The notes under the pieces were generated by a model, which had not been told where the DNA came from, did no database searches, and was given only the letters and a program-made list of their open reading frames with translations. From Symbiodinium natans (Eukaryota > Sar > Dinophyceae > Suessiales > Symbiodiniaceae), in the NCBI GenBank assembly GCA_905221605.1, contig CAJNDS010000662.1:31394-95393 (forward strand): a stretch of 64,000 nt of DNA, given 5' to 3'. A program made the translations under genes and the position numbers. Below are positions 9,234 through 19,106 of this stretch, one piece after another. Position 1 is the first letter of the stretch; the number at the start of each line of letters is the position of its first letter.

Positions 9234-11182
9234 AGCAACAGAGAAAGTTGAATCGATACCAATGTGGCCGTGAGCGTTTGAAATCCACTTGGTTATCCTC
9301 TTGTCCGATGGCCCAATTTATGGACCAATACCTAATTCAGCTCATGCGGCGTACCAGCTGGGAGCATGCGATCAAATATTTCACTGGCAATCTTGACCTA
9401 GGAGTTCTTGGGTTCGATCATTCCCGCAATATGGCCGTTCCGCGCAATCAGGTTGGGGTGCCTGATTGCGTTGCTCATTTACTTTCCAAAGGACCCAAGT
9501 TCATCATTGGCAGAGCCAAGCCTCCCAAGCTGAAGTGCATTCTTGATGCGATGACATCTTTGCAAAGACAAATCCTTTGTGCCAAGTTTTTCGAGGAATC
9601 TGGGCAAGCTGCTGAATCTTCATCCTTATGGCGCGGTCTTTCACGCCCCTCTTCCTGGCAACCGCCTGAATGTCCACGTTTATTCACTGTGTTTGAGCAG
9701 ATGCAGGCAAGTTTGGTGAAGAGGTTTTCAGCCACTGCAGCTCAGCATCAGCGCAACAGCAATCTCGATGCTTTCGACCGTTTGGGCTTGTGGTGGCTCA
9801 AAAGCAATGACTTTGTGGTAGTTAAGGATGATAAAGGAAGCAGCCTCATCCCGCAGCGCAGATCCTACAAAACTGACGTGTGCGTCAACCTCGCGTCAGA
9901 TCATGAGCAGTTTGTTGCTGAGCAGCCTGACAGATTGGGGGTTTTCTTGGCTGTTCAACATATAGTTCCTCATCTTCTTCTTCCCAAGCGTGTCAGTGAT
10001 TTGCTGTGCTTTCAGCCGGCATTTGAGCATTGGCACATTCATGAGATGGAGTACACATGGAAGTCGCACAAACAGTGCCAGACTGCCAGATGTATTACTC
10101 CAACAACAAAATCTCCGCTGACGCCACTCGCCAAGATTTGCCAAAGGCATCTCAAACCCGTGGTCTCTAGCAAAGCCGCTATTGTGACTTGTACCAGAGA
10201 TGTGATTCTTGCTCTTGATGGCATGGTTGTTCCCAGCAATGTGTGGTTAGGCGCTGGTGACATCAAGGATTTCTATCCTTCCACATGTCCGCATGAAGCG
10301 TGCAACATTGTGCAGCGTGAGCTCATTGAATTTGAGGGCACATCCCGCATGACAAAAATCTGTGCTTTGATTGACGCTCTCAAACTTGTGCTTGCGAACC
10401 AGTACATCAAAGCTGGTGACACGACATTCAGATGTTTACGCATCGGTCAGGGCCTGGCATGTGCTTCTGAAGTTTGTGATTTAGTTGCTTCTCGCACAGT
10501 CGACTGCAACACCGATGTCCGATTTCACATTCAAAATCATATGTTGTGGTACGGCCGCTTTCGTGACGACTGCCTTGTCGTTTGGTATGGACCTTCGGAA
10601 CAGCGACAGGCTTTTGAAGATGCGTACAGCCAAGCCAATGCCAGATACAGATGCACATGGGACTGGTCACAAATCTCCATTTCATTTTTGGACTTGCAAA
10701 TCACTGTGCACGAGGACAGATTGCGAGTTAGCACGCACTTCAAGCCTTCCAATCTCTTCCGTTACATCCCGCCATGGTCTGCTCATCCCAAAGCAGTGTT
10801 CACCAGCTGGATACAGGGAGAATTGCAGAGGTATATCCTCACCAACAGTTGTGCTGATGATTTTCGGCAAGTGCGTAGCGATTTCATGCGGCGACTAATC
10901 GCATGTGGATACAGTCAGCATTTTGTTCAGCATGTTTTTGACTCCGAGTCTTGTCAGTACAGTCGGCGAGAATCCATGCTGCGCACTACCACGCGAGCCA
11001 AGAACAGATGTATGGCTTTTTGCGTGATGTATCATCCTTTCTTTGAAGATATGCAGCTAAGATCTTGGTTACGCCAGTGGCAAGACGTAATTCAGTCTGC
11101 ACTCGGTTCTCATCCACGGCTGGTTGTAGCATACAAGCGCGGCCAACATTTGATCCATGCTTTACGCAATGGCGTGAAGTAG
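9212..11182 (+). CDS. Penelope-like element ORF2, reverse transcriptase
   Basis: The frame is open from about 9125 but its first ATGs are 9212 and 9227; the latter overlaps the ORF1 stop as ATGGTAG, suggesting termination-reinitiation. Counting from 9125 (685 codons): an upstream RT motif near 225-245 (KSNDFVVVKDDKG), a further conserved block near 320-346 (ARCITPTTKSPLTPL), motif A at 377-386 (AGDIKDFYPS), motif B at 441-456 (GQGLACASEVCD), motif C at 477-487 (GRFRDDCLVVW, catalytic DD 481-482), motif D ISFLDLQI (518-525), motif E THFKPSNLFRYIP with the SAHP box (537-555), and the thumb. It ends RLVVAYKRGQHLIHAL, the point after which canonical elements continue into GIY-YIG endonuclease. 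That domain is absent, so target priming would need a free 3' end. An FRDD rather than YVDD box is notable. Confidence 0.88.
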   Translation: MARSAMVEQQRKLNRYQCGRERLKSTWLSSCPMAQFMDQYLIQLMRRTSWEHAIKYFTGNLDLGVLGFDHSRNMAVPRNQVGVPDCVAHLLSKGPKFIIGRAKPPKLKCILDAMTSLQRQILCAKFFEESGQAAESSSLWRGLSRPSSWQPPECPRLFTVFEQMQASLVKRFSATAAQHQRNSNLDAFDRLGLWWLKSNDFVVVKDDKGSSLIPQRRSYKTDVCVNLASDHEQFVAEQPDRLGVFLAVQHIVPHLLLPKRVSDLLCFQPAFEHWHIHEMEYTWKSHKQCQTARCITPTTKSPLTPLAKICQRHLKPVVSSKAAIVTCTRDVILALDGMVVPSNVWLGAGDIKDFYPSTCPHEACNIVQRELIEFEGTSRMTKICALIDALKLVLANQYIKAGDTTFRCLRIGQGLACASEVCDLVASRTVDCNTDVRFHIQNHMLWYGRFRDDCLVVWYGPSEQRQAFEDAYSQANARYRCTWDWSQISISFLDLQITVHEDRLRVSTHFKPSNLFRYIPPWSAHPKAVFTSWIQGELQRYILTNSCADDFRQVRSDFMRRLIACGYSQHFVQHVFDSESCQYSRRESMLRTTTRAKNRCMAFCVMYHPFFEDMQLRSWLRQWQDVIQSALGSHPRLVVAYKRGQHLIHALRNGVK

Positions 11183-11214
11183 CCAAGCGGTGGGTGGGAG
11201 GGTGCATTTTTTCA

Positions 11215-11425
11215 TGAAAAAACATGTCAAGCTGTACACTTCAAGCGGGGAGTAACATGTACGTTCCCGCAGTTTTGTTTCTTGGCTCCACATCGTGCAG
11301 AGGGGTGCTGACGAGAGCGCTCTGCACGGTGAGCCTCCACCCAACGTGCCGAAAGGCAGGAGCCATACGGTGCTGCGCCAGTGCCGCCGAAAATTGGCGT
11401 GTTCCCTCACTCTTATATCTGGGTT
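11215..11425 (+). repeat. Right terminal direct repeat (pLTR) of the Penelope-like element
   Basis: Identical to 7658-7868. Begins 32 bp after the ORF2 stop and passes without spacer into TTTAGGG repeat, sharing GGGTT with it. Confidence 0.92.
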
Positions 11426-11776
11426 TAGGGTTTAGGGTTTAGGGTTTGGGGTTCGGAGTTTAGAGCCTGAACCCAAACCTGGGATCCATGGGTGAGGGTA
11501 GCCTGCGACCAGCTCGGCTGCGTTCGTACCTTCTGGTGTCCTTGACCTCAGCGGGGGCGAGTTTTGGCTTCAGGGTTTGGGGGTGTAGGGTTTAGGATTT
11601 AGGGCTTAGGGTTTAGGGTTTAGGATTTAGGGTTTAGGGTTTAGGGTTAGGGTTTAGGGTTTAGCGTTTAGGCTTTGGGGGGGTCGGGGAGTCGGTGAAG
11701 TGGTGATCCTCATGTGGGGCAGTCTCTCGCGTTTTTGCGCACCCTTCATATGATGCTTTGGTTTAGGGTTTCGGGG
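11426..11776. repeat. Telomeric repeat flanking the retroelement
   Basis: TTTAGGG runs at 11422-11450 and 11575-11675 with a unique spacer 11460-11570. The stretch 11676-11760 is G-rich and unique. No gene seen. Confidence 0.8.
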
Positions 11777-12243
11777 TTTAGGGGTTTAAGGGGTTTAAGG
11801 GGTTTAAGGGGTTTAAGGGGTTTAAGGGGTTTAAGGGGTTTAAGGGGTTTAAGGGGTTTAAGGGGTTTAAGGGGTTTAAGGGGTTTAACGGGGTTTAGGG
11901 GTTTAAGGGGTTTAAGGGGTTTAAGGGGTTTAAGGGGTTTAAGGGGTTTAAGGGGTTTAAGGGGTTTAAGGGGTTTAAGGGGTTTAAGGGGTTTAAGGGG
12001 TTTAAGGGGTTTAAGGGGTTTAAGGGGTTTAAGGGGTTTAAGGGGTTTAAGGGGTTTAAGGGGTTTAAGGGGTTTAAGGGGTTTAAGGGGTTTAAGGGGT
12101 TTAAGGGGTTTAAGGGGTTTAAGGGGTTTAAGGGGTTTAAGGGGTTGAAGGGGTTTAAGGGGTTTAAGGGGTTTAAGGGGTTTAAGGGGTTTAAGGGGTT
12201 TAAGGGGTTTAAGGGGTTTAAGGGGTTTAAGGGGTTTAAGGGG
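11777..12243. repeat. Homogeneous 9-bp TTTAAGGGG satellite
   Basis: About 52 tandem copies of TTTAAGGGG with only a few variants (one TTTAACGGGG near 11885, one TTGAAGGGG near 12145). Because 9 is a multiple of 3 it forms a long artificial open frame (FRGLRGLRGL), which is not a gene. The homogeneity implies recent tandem amplification of a mutated telomere-like unit rather than telomerase synthesis. Confidence 0.95.
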
Positions 12244-13694
12244 TTTAGGGGTTCAGGGGTTTAGGGGTTTGAGGGCTTAGGGGTTTAGGGGTTTAGAGGT
12301 TTGGGTTTAGGGTTTGAGTTTTAGGGTTTAGGGTATAGGGCTTAGGGCTTAGGGCTTAGGGCTTAGGGCTTGGGGCTTGGGGCTTAGGGCTCTGTGCTCT
12401 AATAGGGACGCCCTCCCCCCCCGGCTTTAGCTTGTGAAATGGTACGGCTGGTCAGTTGTGTGAAATGGTACGGCTGGACAGTCTTGCATCTTCGTCAGCA
12501 GTTTTGGGGTTGGGGTTTAGGGTTTTCTTGGGCTCAGTCCAACCCATGTCGTTAGGATTTCCCCGAGGCCCTGAACTCTCAACACCTAAGCCCTAAACCC
12601 TAAACCCTGATTCCTGATGTTTTTGGGCCGGGTTGAGCGCGCAGATGTGGAAAGTTTCGGGTTTACGGTTCAGGGTATTAGCTTTCCATAGCCACGGGGG
12701 CCTCTTGGCTCCTATGCCCAAGCCTCGGAAGAAGGGCTCAGGCTTTAGAATTCTAAATGGGGTTAGAAGTCCTTGAACAACCCTAAACCCTAAACCCTAA
12801 ACCCTAAACCCTAAACTCTGAACCTCCAAGTGCAGGGGCATACAAGTTCCCACAGGTGTCCCCTGTCTTTGCACTTCTCCACCGGAGGGCCTAGCCGCTC
12901 CGGGCGGCTTCAGCTTCTCCCCGCTGCAGGCGAGGAGCGCGAGTCCGCGCGTTTCACGTGCACGTGCAGTGCGTCCTCGTCTTTCTCAAGCAGCTCGCTA
13001 CTTGCCGGCGCCATGTGCGCGGCGCGCCGTCCGCCACGGACCGCCCGAGCGTCCTCGGCGTCGCATCCTTGGCGAGGTGGCCGATGTGCGCATTTATGGA
13101 TGCAGATGGGTTCGTTACCTGAAACCCCATCAGCCCTCGGCCGCATGGGTTTAGATTTTGGGGTTTAGGGTTTAGGGTTGAGGATTAGGGCCTTAAGACC
13201 TGATCCTTTTAGACCCCATAAACTTTCCAAATCCCTAAAGTCCCAACGCCCTAAACCCCAAAGCCCGAAAGTCCCCAAACCTTAAGCCCTAAACCCTAAA
13301 CCCTAACCCCTAAACCCCTAAACCCCTAACCCCTAAACCCCTAAACCCCTAAACCCTAACTAAACCTACAATCCCCGTAAGAAGCTGAGGCTTGGACTGC
13401 TCGCCCTGCGCCACCTGGGCCCTCCCCTCTTCACCCTCAGCGGTCGGCTAGGCGCACGAGGCGGGAGGGGGTGAAGGTGCAGGGTTTAGGGTTTAGGGTT
13501 TAGGGTTTAGGGTTTAGGGTTTCGGGGTTAGGGTTTAGGGTTTAGGGTTTAGGGTTTAGGGTTTAGGGTTTAGGGTTTAGGGTTTAGGGTTTAGGGTTTA
13601 GGGTTTAGGGTTTGGGCTGTTCAAGTGTTGCGGAGTTCGCGGCGCCCCAAAGTGTTGGGATTTAGGGCTTCGGGCTTTAGGAGATATAATAGGT
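12244..13694. other. Decayed telomeric repeat plus a GC-rich coding-like island
   Basis: 12244-12390 is variant repeat; 12778-12815, 13275-13365 and 13483-13612 are telomeric arrays. The island 12830-13150 is GC-rich and open in several frames; its last part (about 13060-13147, GEVADVRIYGCRWVRYL) reads as coding and runs into GTTTAG, like the other putative exons. Frame and borders cannot be settled. Confidence 0.5.
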
Positions 13695-13790
13695 TGGGAT
13701 CCCCCCCTGGTACGAACAGTCCTTAAAAGGGATTCTAGTACCCCCTAGTACAATCCTATTGCGGACTGTTAGTAGAGGGGGGAACATCCC
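13695..13790. mobile_element. MITE-like palindromic element, GGACTGTT family, copy 1
   Basis: Imperfect terminal inverted repeats: GGGATCCCCCCCTGG..CGAACAGTCC at the left and GGACTGTTAGTAGAGGGGGG at the right, with TTCTAGTACCCCCTAGTACA in the middle. A second copy with the same core is at 45607-45693. Confidence 0.7.
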
Positions 13791-13963
13791 AAGATATTTA
13801 AGAGTTTAGGGTTTAGGGTTGAAGGTTTAGGGTTTAGGGTTTAGGGGGTTTTGTAAGCCCCTTGAAACAAAAAAGGCACCTTGTCTTGTTCCTAGCTTGC
13901 TGTTGTGTCTAGTGTGCATATACACTCTTAACAGAAGTATACGTCTAGCACTTTTTGGCATAG

Positions 13964-14051
13964 CCGTCCCTTTGGACGAAAAGAACATGGAGGCTAGACC
14001 CGGCAAACGCTACAAACAACAGGCACAGATTGCCACGGCCGTCGTATCCAG
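13964..14051 (+). CDS. Putative internal exon, unknown protein
   Basis: 88 bp between an acceptor-like TTTTTGGCATAG and a donor-like CCAG|GTGCGC. The frame VPLDEKNMEARPGKRY then KQQAQIATAVVSR is charged and protein-like. Phase 1 at entry and phase 2 at exit by this model. No family recognised. Confidence 0.38.
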
Positions 14052-15420
14052 GTGCGCTTGGAGGGGAATTGAGGTTCACAAGTTCTGGGGTTCCAGGGCT
14101 AGGGGGTTTGTGGAGTGGGCTTTTAGGTTCAACATTCCGGGTGGCCCCAAACCCTAAACCCTAAACCCTACACCCTAAACCCGACTTGTGCTGTAGGAAC
14201 TTGGGCTCCAGGGTTTACGGTTTAGGAGCGTTCCAGCGTTCGCTCTTTTCTTGATATTGCGATCCTGAGCCCAACATTAATCGCCCAAAACATACGTAGG
14301 GGTTTAGGGTTTAGGGCTAGGGTTTAGGGCTTAGGGTTTAGGGTTTTGGTTTAGGAGGCCCCTCCCCAAGTTGAGGAAGCCTCCATAAACCAGAGGCCCT
14401 GAACTTAACCAAAGCCAATGCAGTTCCCCTAAACCCTACCCCAAGTCAAAACCTCGACCCTGAACCCTGTAACTTTCGGGTTTAGGGTTCCGGGGCTACA
14501 CCGACAGAGACCAGGATGAAATTGAGGAAGCCCCCGAACTACAGACAGTTACCAGTATACTTGCAATTACCCCCCCTGTTATTTGGAAACGATGGGTATA
14601 GTTGCCTTACTGATAACCCCTCACTTACTAAGTGTCCTGATCCTTGCAGTATGCGTAGGGCTTAGGGTGTAAGAGCACAGATCCCCTATACCAGGATGCC
14701 CTTATGTGGTTACTTCCGGCTAGGATGCACTCGAAACCCCTTCAAACAGACGAACCCTAAACCCTAAACCCTAAACCCTAAACCCTAAACCCTAAACCCT
14801 AAACCCTAAACCCTAAACCCTAAACGGTTCAAGGTTTAAGCTTTAGGGGTCTACTGAGCAACCTCAGTTGCAGACTCAGGGAATTTGCTACCCCTTGCAG
14901 GGTACACCAAAAATTCCCTGTTGAGGGTCGCACCTGAACCCTGAACGGTTTAGGGCTTGGGGTTTAGGGTTAGGGCCGGTTAGGGTTTATAGGGTTTATC
15001 TTATAGGGTTTATAGGGTTTACAGGGTTTATGGGGTTTATAGGGTTTATAGGGTTTATAGGGTTTATAGGGTTTACAGGGTTTATAGGGTTTATAGAGGC
15101 CTGAGTCCCAAACCCAGACCCTAGTAGGGGTATCAAGGGAGGGGGCATGAGTACAATCACCACTACTTCACTGAACCTTACCCTGTGGCTCGTATGTAAC
15201 ATAAATTTTGTCAATATATAGAGACTCAATATAACCAATAAACCATCTTTCAGTTGTAGATCCTTAGCTTGTTTGGGGTTTGATGGGTTTCTTAATGCGG
15301 TAGCGAGGATGTAGGCGGCGAGCAAAACCACCAGAGCTCTGGACCCTAAACCCTGAACCCCAGACCCTAGGCCCCAGACTCTCAACCCTAAACCGTAAAC
15401 CCTAAACCATAAACCCCAAG
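14052..15420. repeat. Telomeric arrays and a 9-bp TTTATAGGG variant
   Basis: CCCTAAA at 14150-14180 and 14754-14825; homogeneous TTTATAGGG units at about 14985-15095; a few CCCTAAA near 15345-15400. The spacer 14480-14740 is unique and AT-richer, without a supported gene; an open frame on the minus strand at 14996-15385 is largely repeat-derived (NPINPINP). Confidence 0.75.
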
Positions 15421-15523
15421 CACTTCACGAGGCGCGCGCAGCTCCTGCCGAAGTGGAGCCGACGAGTTCCGAGTCGGAGTCGTTCGAGTCGGAGTCGTCC
15501 GACTCGGAAACCGAGGTGGGCGG
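15421..15523 (+). CDS. Putative internal exon, acidic Ser/Glu-rich segment
   Basis: Follows CCCCAAG and ends at G|GTTTAGGG. The open frame runs LHEARAAPAEVEPTSS followed by ESESFESESSDSETEVG, a low-complexity acidic segment as found in linker regions of nuclear proteins. Imperfect GAGTCGGAGTCGT repeats produce the SES pattern. Function unknown. Confidence 0.4.
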
Positions 15524-16576
15524 GTTTAGGGTTTAGGGTTTTGGGTTTTGGGTTTAGGATTTAGGGTTTAGGGTTGACGATGCACCGACCACCCTATCAT
15601 TAGCACGGGGCACATGTGTAATATCTAATCTATATATATATATACACACATGCGAAAATCTAGGCTGAGTATGCCTTGCTTAGTGGAGAATGTGGGAACG
15701 GGCTAACCTATGACCCTTGAAGGGTTAAATTGTATTGTGATGAGTTTAGGGTTTTAGCTGGACCTTAAGTGATACTCTTGTTTGGGGGGTATACCTTTTC
15801 AGTTGCTAGTAGAGTGCGCTCAGAAAATATCGGCAGCCGCAGCCATTTTTGCAAAGACCCTAAACCCTATCTAAATCCTAAATACTAAACCGAACCCTGA
15901 ACCCTGAACCCTAAACCCTGAACCCTGAACCCTAAACCCTAAACCCTAAACCCTAAACCCTAAACCCTAAACCCTAGACCCCAGCAGCGGTGACTGGCAG
16001 GCACCCTGGGATAGCCTGGCGAAGACCGCGGCGGACCCAACGATCACCGGGGGGGGGGGTGGGGGAGGGGAGGGAAGGGTCGGTCTTGTGTAAGAGGTTT
16101 AGGGTTGAGGGTTTAGGGTTTAGGGTTTAGGGTTTCGGGATGTGAGGGTTAGAACCACCTTCCTCGAACATGTTCGGCCTTGCTTTGTCTCTGCCAGCGC
16201 CTCGTGCAGTCTCAATATGCTCCACAGCTGCCCTTGCTGTGAAAGCCCCTAAGCCCTAAACCCCAATTAAACAGTAATTAAGCCCTAAGCCCAGACCCTA
16301 AACCCCAACTCTTCCACCCCAAAATCCCCTAAGCCCTCAGCCCTAGACCCTGAACCCTAAGCGATCTGCTCGTGAGACCCGAAAGATACCGCTAAGCTTC
16401 ACTTCCTGTTTTGGAAGCATACTCTGATAAAACCACCCCTCCCACCTCCCTTGAATAAGGTTCCATCGTTTACAGACCCCTTCCCGCCCCATATAGCTCT
16501 AAAACCCTAAATCCTAAACGCAAACCCCCAAACCCCCCGAAACCCTAACCCGTAACCCCTAAATCCTGAACCCACC
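15524..16576. other. Telomeric runs, AT microsatellite and unique spacer
   Basis: TTTAGGG-like at 15523-15575; TA microsatellite 15630-15652; CCCTAAA at 15895-15976; poly-G about 16050-16063; decayed repeat to 16576. The spacer 15655-15850 holds nothing I can identify. Confidence 0.65.
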
Positions 16577-16696
16577 GAGCTCGGGGCGAAGGGGCCATCG
16601 CTCACAGAGCTGCTCGAGCTTACCATTCCCTTCCGCGTCTCGATGGAGCACCTCGAGCGGCACGTTGCAAGACAGAAAGATCGTTCTTCGCGCTGA
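16577..16696 (+). CDS. Putative exon with stop codon, unknown protein
   Basis: Open frame GAKGPSLTELLELTIPFRVS then MEHLERHVARQKDRSSR followed by TGA at 16694-16696, looking like a helical C-terminal exon. An overlapping frame ends in a Lys/Ala-rich tract (TKKAKAKAQR) at 16751, so which frame is used is unclear. The 250 bp downstream shows nothing certain. Confidence 0.35.
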   Translation, partial: ELGAKGPSLTELLELTIPFRVSMEHLERHVARQKDRSSR

Positions 16697-17108
16697 TGTG
16701 TGCCGTGGAGCAGCTCCTACCAAGAAGGCCAAGGCCAAGGCGCAGCGCTGAGTTCTACTCGTTTGCGAGGCTTTTCTTCCTCAGTTTGCCCTGCGCGTGA
16801 TGCGCTATAAAGTCGTTTTCAGCACCAGTCAGAGGCCACATTGGCACACAGCAAGGCTCCATAAAACAGGCTGTTGTTGTTTTCACACGTCTACATGGCA
16901 AAGCTTTGCATCCCTATACCCCTCAACCCCCTCGACCCTAATCCTCCCTGCAAACCACTACAACACAAAACCCCCCCGAACTCCTCAACCGTAAGCCCAA
17001 ACTCCTAAACCCTAAAACTCCTAAACCCTAAACCCTAAACCCTCAACCCTAAACCCTAAACCCCCAGACCCCTAGAAACCCTAAACCCCCAAGCCTCAGC
17101 CGCCCCAG

Positions 17109-17362
17109 GACCTGTTTGAGGATGGCTCCGAGTTCTTTGTGGACACCTTGAAGTTCGCTTTCCAAGGGCTCGGGGGCCTGGTTGCAGGTTCCCAGACTTT
17201 TGGGAGGATCCAAAAAATAGAGCCCCCAGATAGTACCCTATACTACTATTGGGTCAGTCTTAGGAACCCTTAAGGGGATCTATTTTTTGGATCCTCCCAG
17301 GGGTCTGGGTTGAGAGTTTGTCTCACATAGCCACAGAGAAGCGGGAGCTATTCGACACAGCC
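17109..17362 (+). CDS. Two putative exons joined across a palindromic element
   Basis: Exon 17109-17187 (after CCCCAG) reads DLFEDGSEFFVDTLKFAFQG and continues LGGLVA. The intron 17188-17300 (GT-AG) is a palindromic element. Exon 17301-17362 continues in phase as VWVESLSHIATEKREL then FDTA and stops at GTAAACCC, where a G in front of the CCCTAAA array makes a donor. Frame and phase are kept across the element. Family unknown; partners on either side not identified. Confidence 0.5.
17188..17309 (+). mobile_element. Palindromic introner-like element, GGATCC family
   Basis: Long inverted repeat: CCCAGACTTTTGGGAGGATC at 17191 pairs with GGATCCTCCCAGGGGTCTGG ending 17308, extending through a CCAAAAAATAGA / TCTATTTTTTGG inner arm. 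The donor GTT lies just outside the left arm. The acceptor CCCAG falls inside the right arm (17296-17300), so the last 9 bp of the arm would be translated. Confidence 0.65.
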
Positions 17363-17486
17363 GTAAACCCTAAACCCTAGGCCCTAGACCCTACACCCTG
17401 CCGTGCTAAACCCAAAACCCTTTAATACAGTGGTCGGAATAACTGCTATCTGCACTCCCATACTGTCCCTACATAATTATGCTAAA

Positions 17487-17497
17487 ATCACACCCCC

Positions 17498-17528
<31 letters not shown>

Positions 17529-17716
17529 AAACTAAAAACTAAATCAAGGCCCTTATAGTAGCTTCAAAGAGCAGAACTCAGCTTCACTAGGATGCTTGGG
17601 GTATCTTGACAGCCCCATGACACCCCAAGGATTTAGGGTTTAGGGTTTAGGGTTTAGGGTTTAGGGTTTAGGGTTTAGGGTTTAGGGTTTAGGGTTTAGG
17701 GTTTAGGGTTTAGGGT
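17487..17716. repeat. Poly-C/poly-A tract and telomeric array
   Basis: A run of about 30 C followed by about 13 A at 17488-17531, a short unique spacer, then about 12 TTTAGGG units at 17632-17716. Confidence 0.85.
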
Positions 17717-17769
17717 TTGGGATTTAGGTTTTAGGGCTTAGGGTTTGGGGTTTAGGGTTTAGGGTTCAG

Positions 17770-17896
17770 GAACTTCGTCCCTACATGCAAAAAAACACTC
17801 AAAGCCCCCCACGTCCGGCTTTACGCGAGGGAAGACGAGCTCGTGGCCGATGCCGCGCAGAACCAGCCGCAGTCCCGCATGAGCTTGCGCTTTAGG
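17770..17896 (+). CDS. Putative internal exon, unknown protein
   Basis: Begins after GGGTTCAG (acceptor AG at 17768-17769, next base G) and is open as NFVPTCKKTLKAPHVRLY then AREDELVADAAQNQPQ and RMSLRF up to GGTTTAATTAGGG, where the decayed telomeric repeat supplies the donor. Charged, balanced composition supports coding. No family recognised. Confidence 0.42.
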
Positions 17897-18995
17897 GTTT
17901 AATTAGGGTTTAGGGTTTTAGGGTTTTAGGGTTCAGGGTTTTGGGTTTTGGGTTTAGGAGCCCAGACAGTACTGGTCCTTAATTAGTAGGGGATTTCGGG
18001 AAGTAGGCTTGGCCCGTGATGTGGTTCAGGATGTCGGGTTTAAAGTTCTACTGTGAAGCATGACACTCAACCCTCTCCCTGGACCCTTGAAGATACCCCA
18101 AGAGATTCTTCTTAGGGTGCTTCAAGGGCGGGCGTACCCTATACCCTCCATATACCCGACAGACCCTAAAAAACCCTATATACCCCTGCACACCCCAGAG
18201 CCTGGACCGTAAACCCTCTCTTTATTATCCCTAAACCCTAAACCCTAAACCCTAAACCCTAAGCCCCTCCCCTTTATTAAGGCATGCCTTCAAGGGGGGG
18301 GGGGGGGGGGGGGATGAACCCTAAACCCTAAACCCTAAACCCTAAACCGTAAACCCCAAGGTCGGACGCTTCTGGCGTCTTTGGCGGCGTGCAGGGGGAG
18401 TCCCTGGAAGCCTTACAGGAGGTCTGAAGAGGGTTTAGGGTTTAGGGTTTAGGGTTTAGGGTTTAGGGTTTAGGGTTTAGGGTTTGTGCCCCTTAATTTA
18501 GGTTTAGGGCCGTTTAGAGGCTAAGGTTTGGGTGTAGGGCCGAGTGCTTAGGGTCGAAGGGTTAGTGGTTAGAGTTTCGGGTTATAGGCCACACCCAACA
18601 CTCGGTATCGACTGGGGACAGTACCTATATTTTCTGCTGTCTACAGAATAGTATGCTGGTAATGCGTTTTGTTGGTACAGGATGTCGAAAGGTGAGGTTG
18701 CGAGCGTCCCAAGTCCTAGGCTCTGAGCCTAGACCCTGAACCCTTACAAAGCCTAAACCCTAAACCCTACACCCTAAACCCTAAACCCTAAACCCTAAAC
18801 CCTAAACCCTAAACCCTAAACCCTAAACCCTAAACCCTAAACCCTAAACCCTACGCCCAATCCTACCAGCCTGATCACACCCTTGCTCGGGGGCAAAGTA
18901 CCCTTGCCAGCCCTAGTAGACACTGAAAAACGTATTCACAGGCTACTGGGCAAGCGAGCCTGAGAACCCTAAACCAAAGGGGATGACTCAGACGG
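17897..18995. repeat. Telomeric arrays with unique spacers
   Basis: TTTAGGG variants 17897-17955; CCCTAAA 18230-18265; poly-G of about 20 at 18294-18313; CCCTAAA 18317-18350; TTTAGGG 18430-18485; CCCTAAA 18750-18855. The spacers 17960-18225 and 18490-18745 hold no gene I can support. Confidence 0.8.
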
Positions 18996-19106
18996 CTAAG
19001 GGTCCATGTACACGTATAGTATACTTTTGATCCCTAAAGCTACCATTTTGGAATCGCTGTATGGCCCACGAATGTACTGTAAAGGGACAGGTACATGGAC
19101 CCCTTG
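18996..19106. mobile_element. MITE-like element, GGGTCCATGTAC family, copy 1
   Basis: Terminal inverted repeats CTAAGGGTCCATGTAC and GTACATGGACCCCTTG enclose about 80 bp with GTATAGTATACTT and an internal GGCCCA.GAATGTACT block. At least four further copies occur in the window. Confidence 0.75.

Larger units (their letters stand above)
7658..11425 (+). mobile_element. Penelope-like retroelement lacking an endonuclease domain
   Basis: A 3768-bp element bounded by identical 211-bp direct repeats and coding for a basic ORF1 and a Penelope-family reverse transcriptase (ORF2). Telomeric TTTAGGG repeat touches both ends: GGGTTTAGGGTTC before 7658, and the right copy runs into TTTAGGG at its GGGTT end. 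No GIY-YIG endonuclease is seen after the RT or at the start of ORF1. Established knowledge: endonuclease-deficient Penelope-like elements occur at telomeres in rotifers, fungi, plants and protists. Identical terminal repeats and two intact ORFs suggest recent insertion; repeat homogenisation is an alternative. GGGTTCGTG precedes the left repeat (7651-7659) and also follows it (7864-7872). Confidence 0.88.

Noticed and set aside
11714-12148. 144-codon GLR-repeat protein
   Set aside because: Product of the 9-bp TTTAAGGGG satellite.
14996-15385. Minus-strand protein with NPINPINP tail
   Set aside because: Half of the frame is TTTATAGGG repeat.
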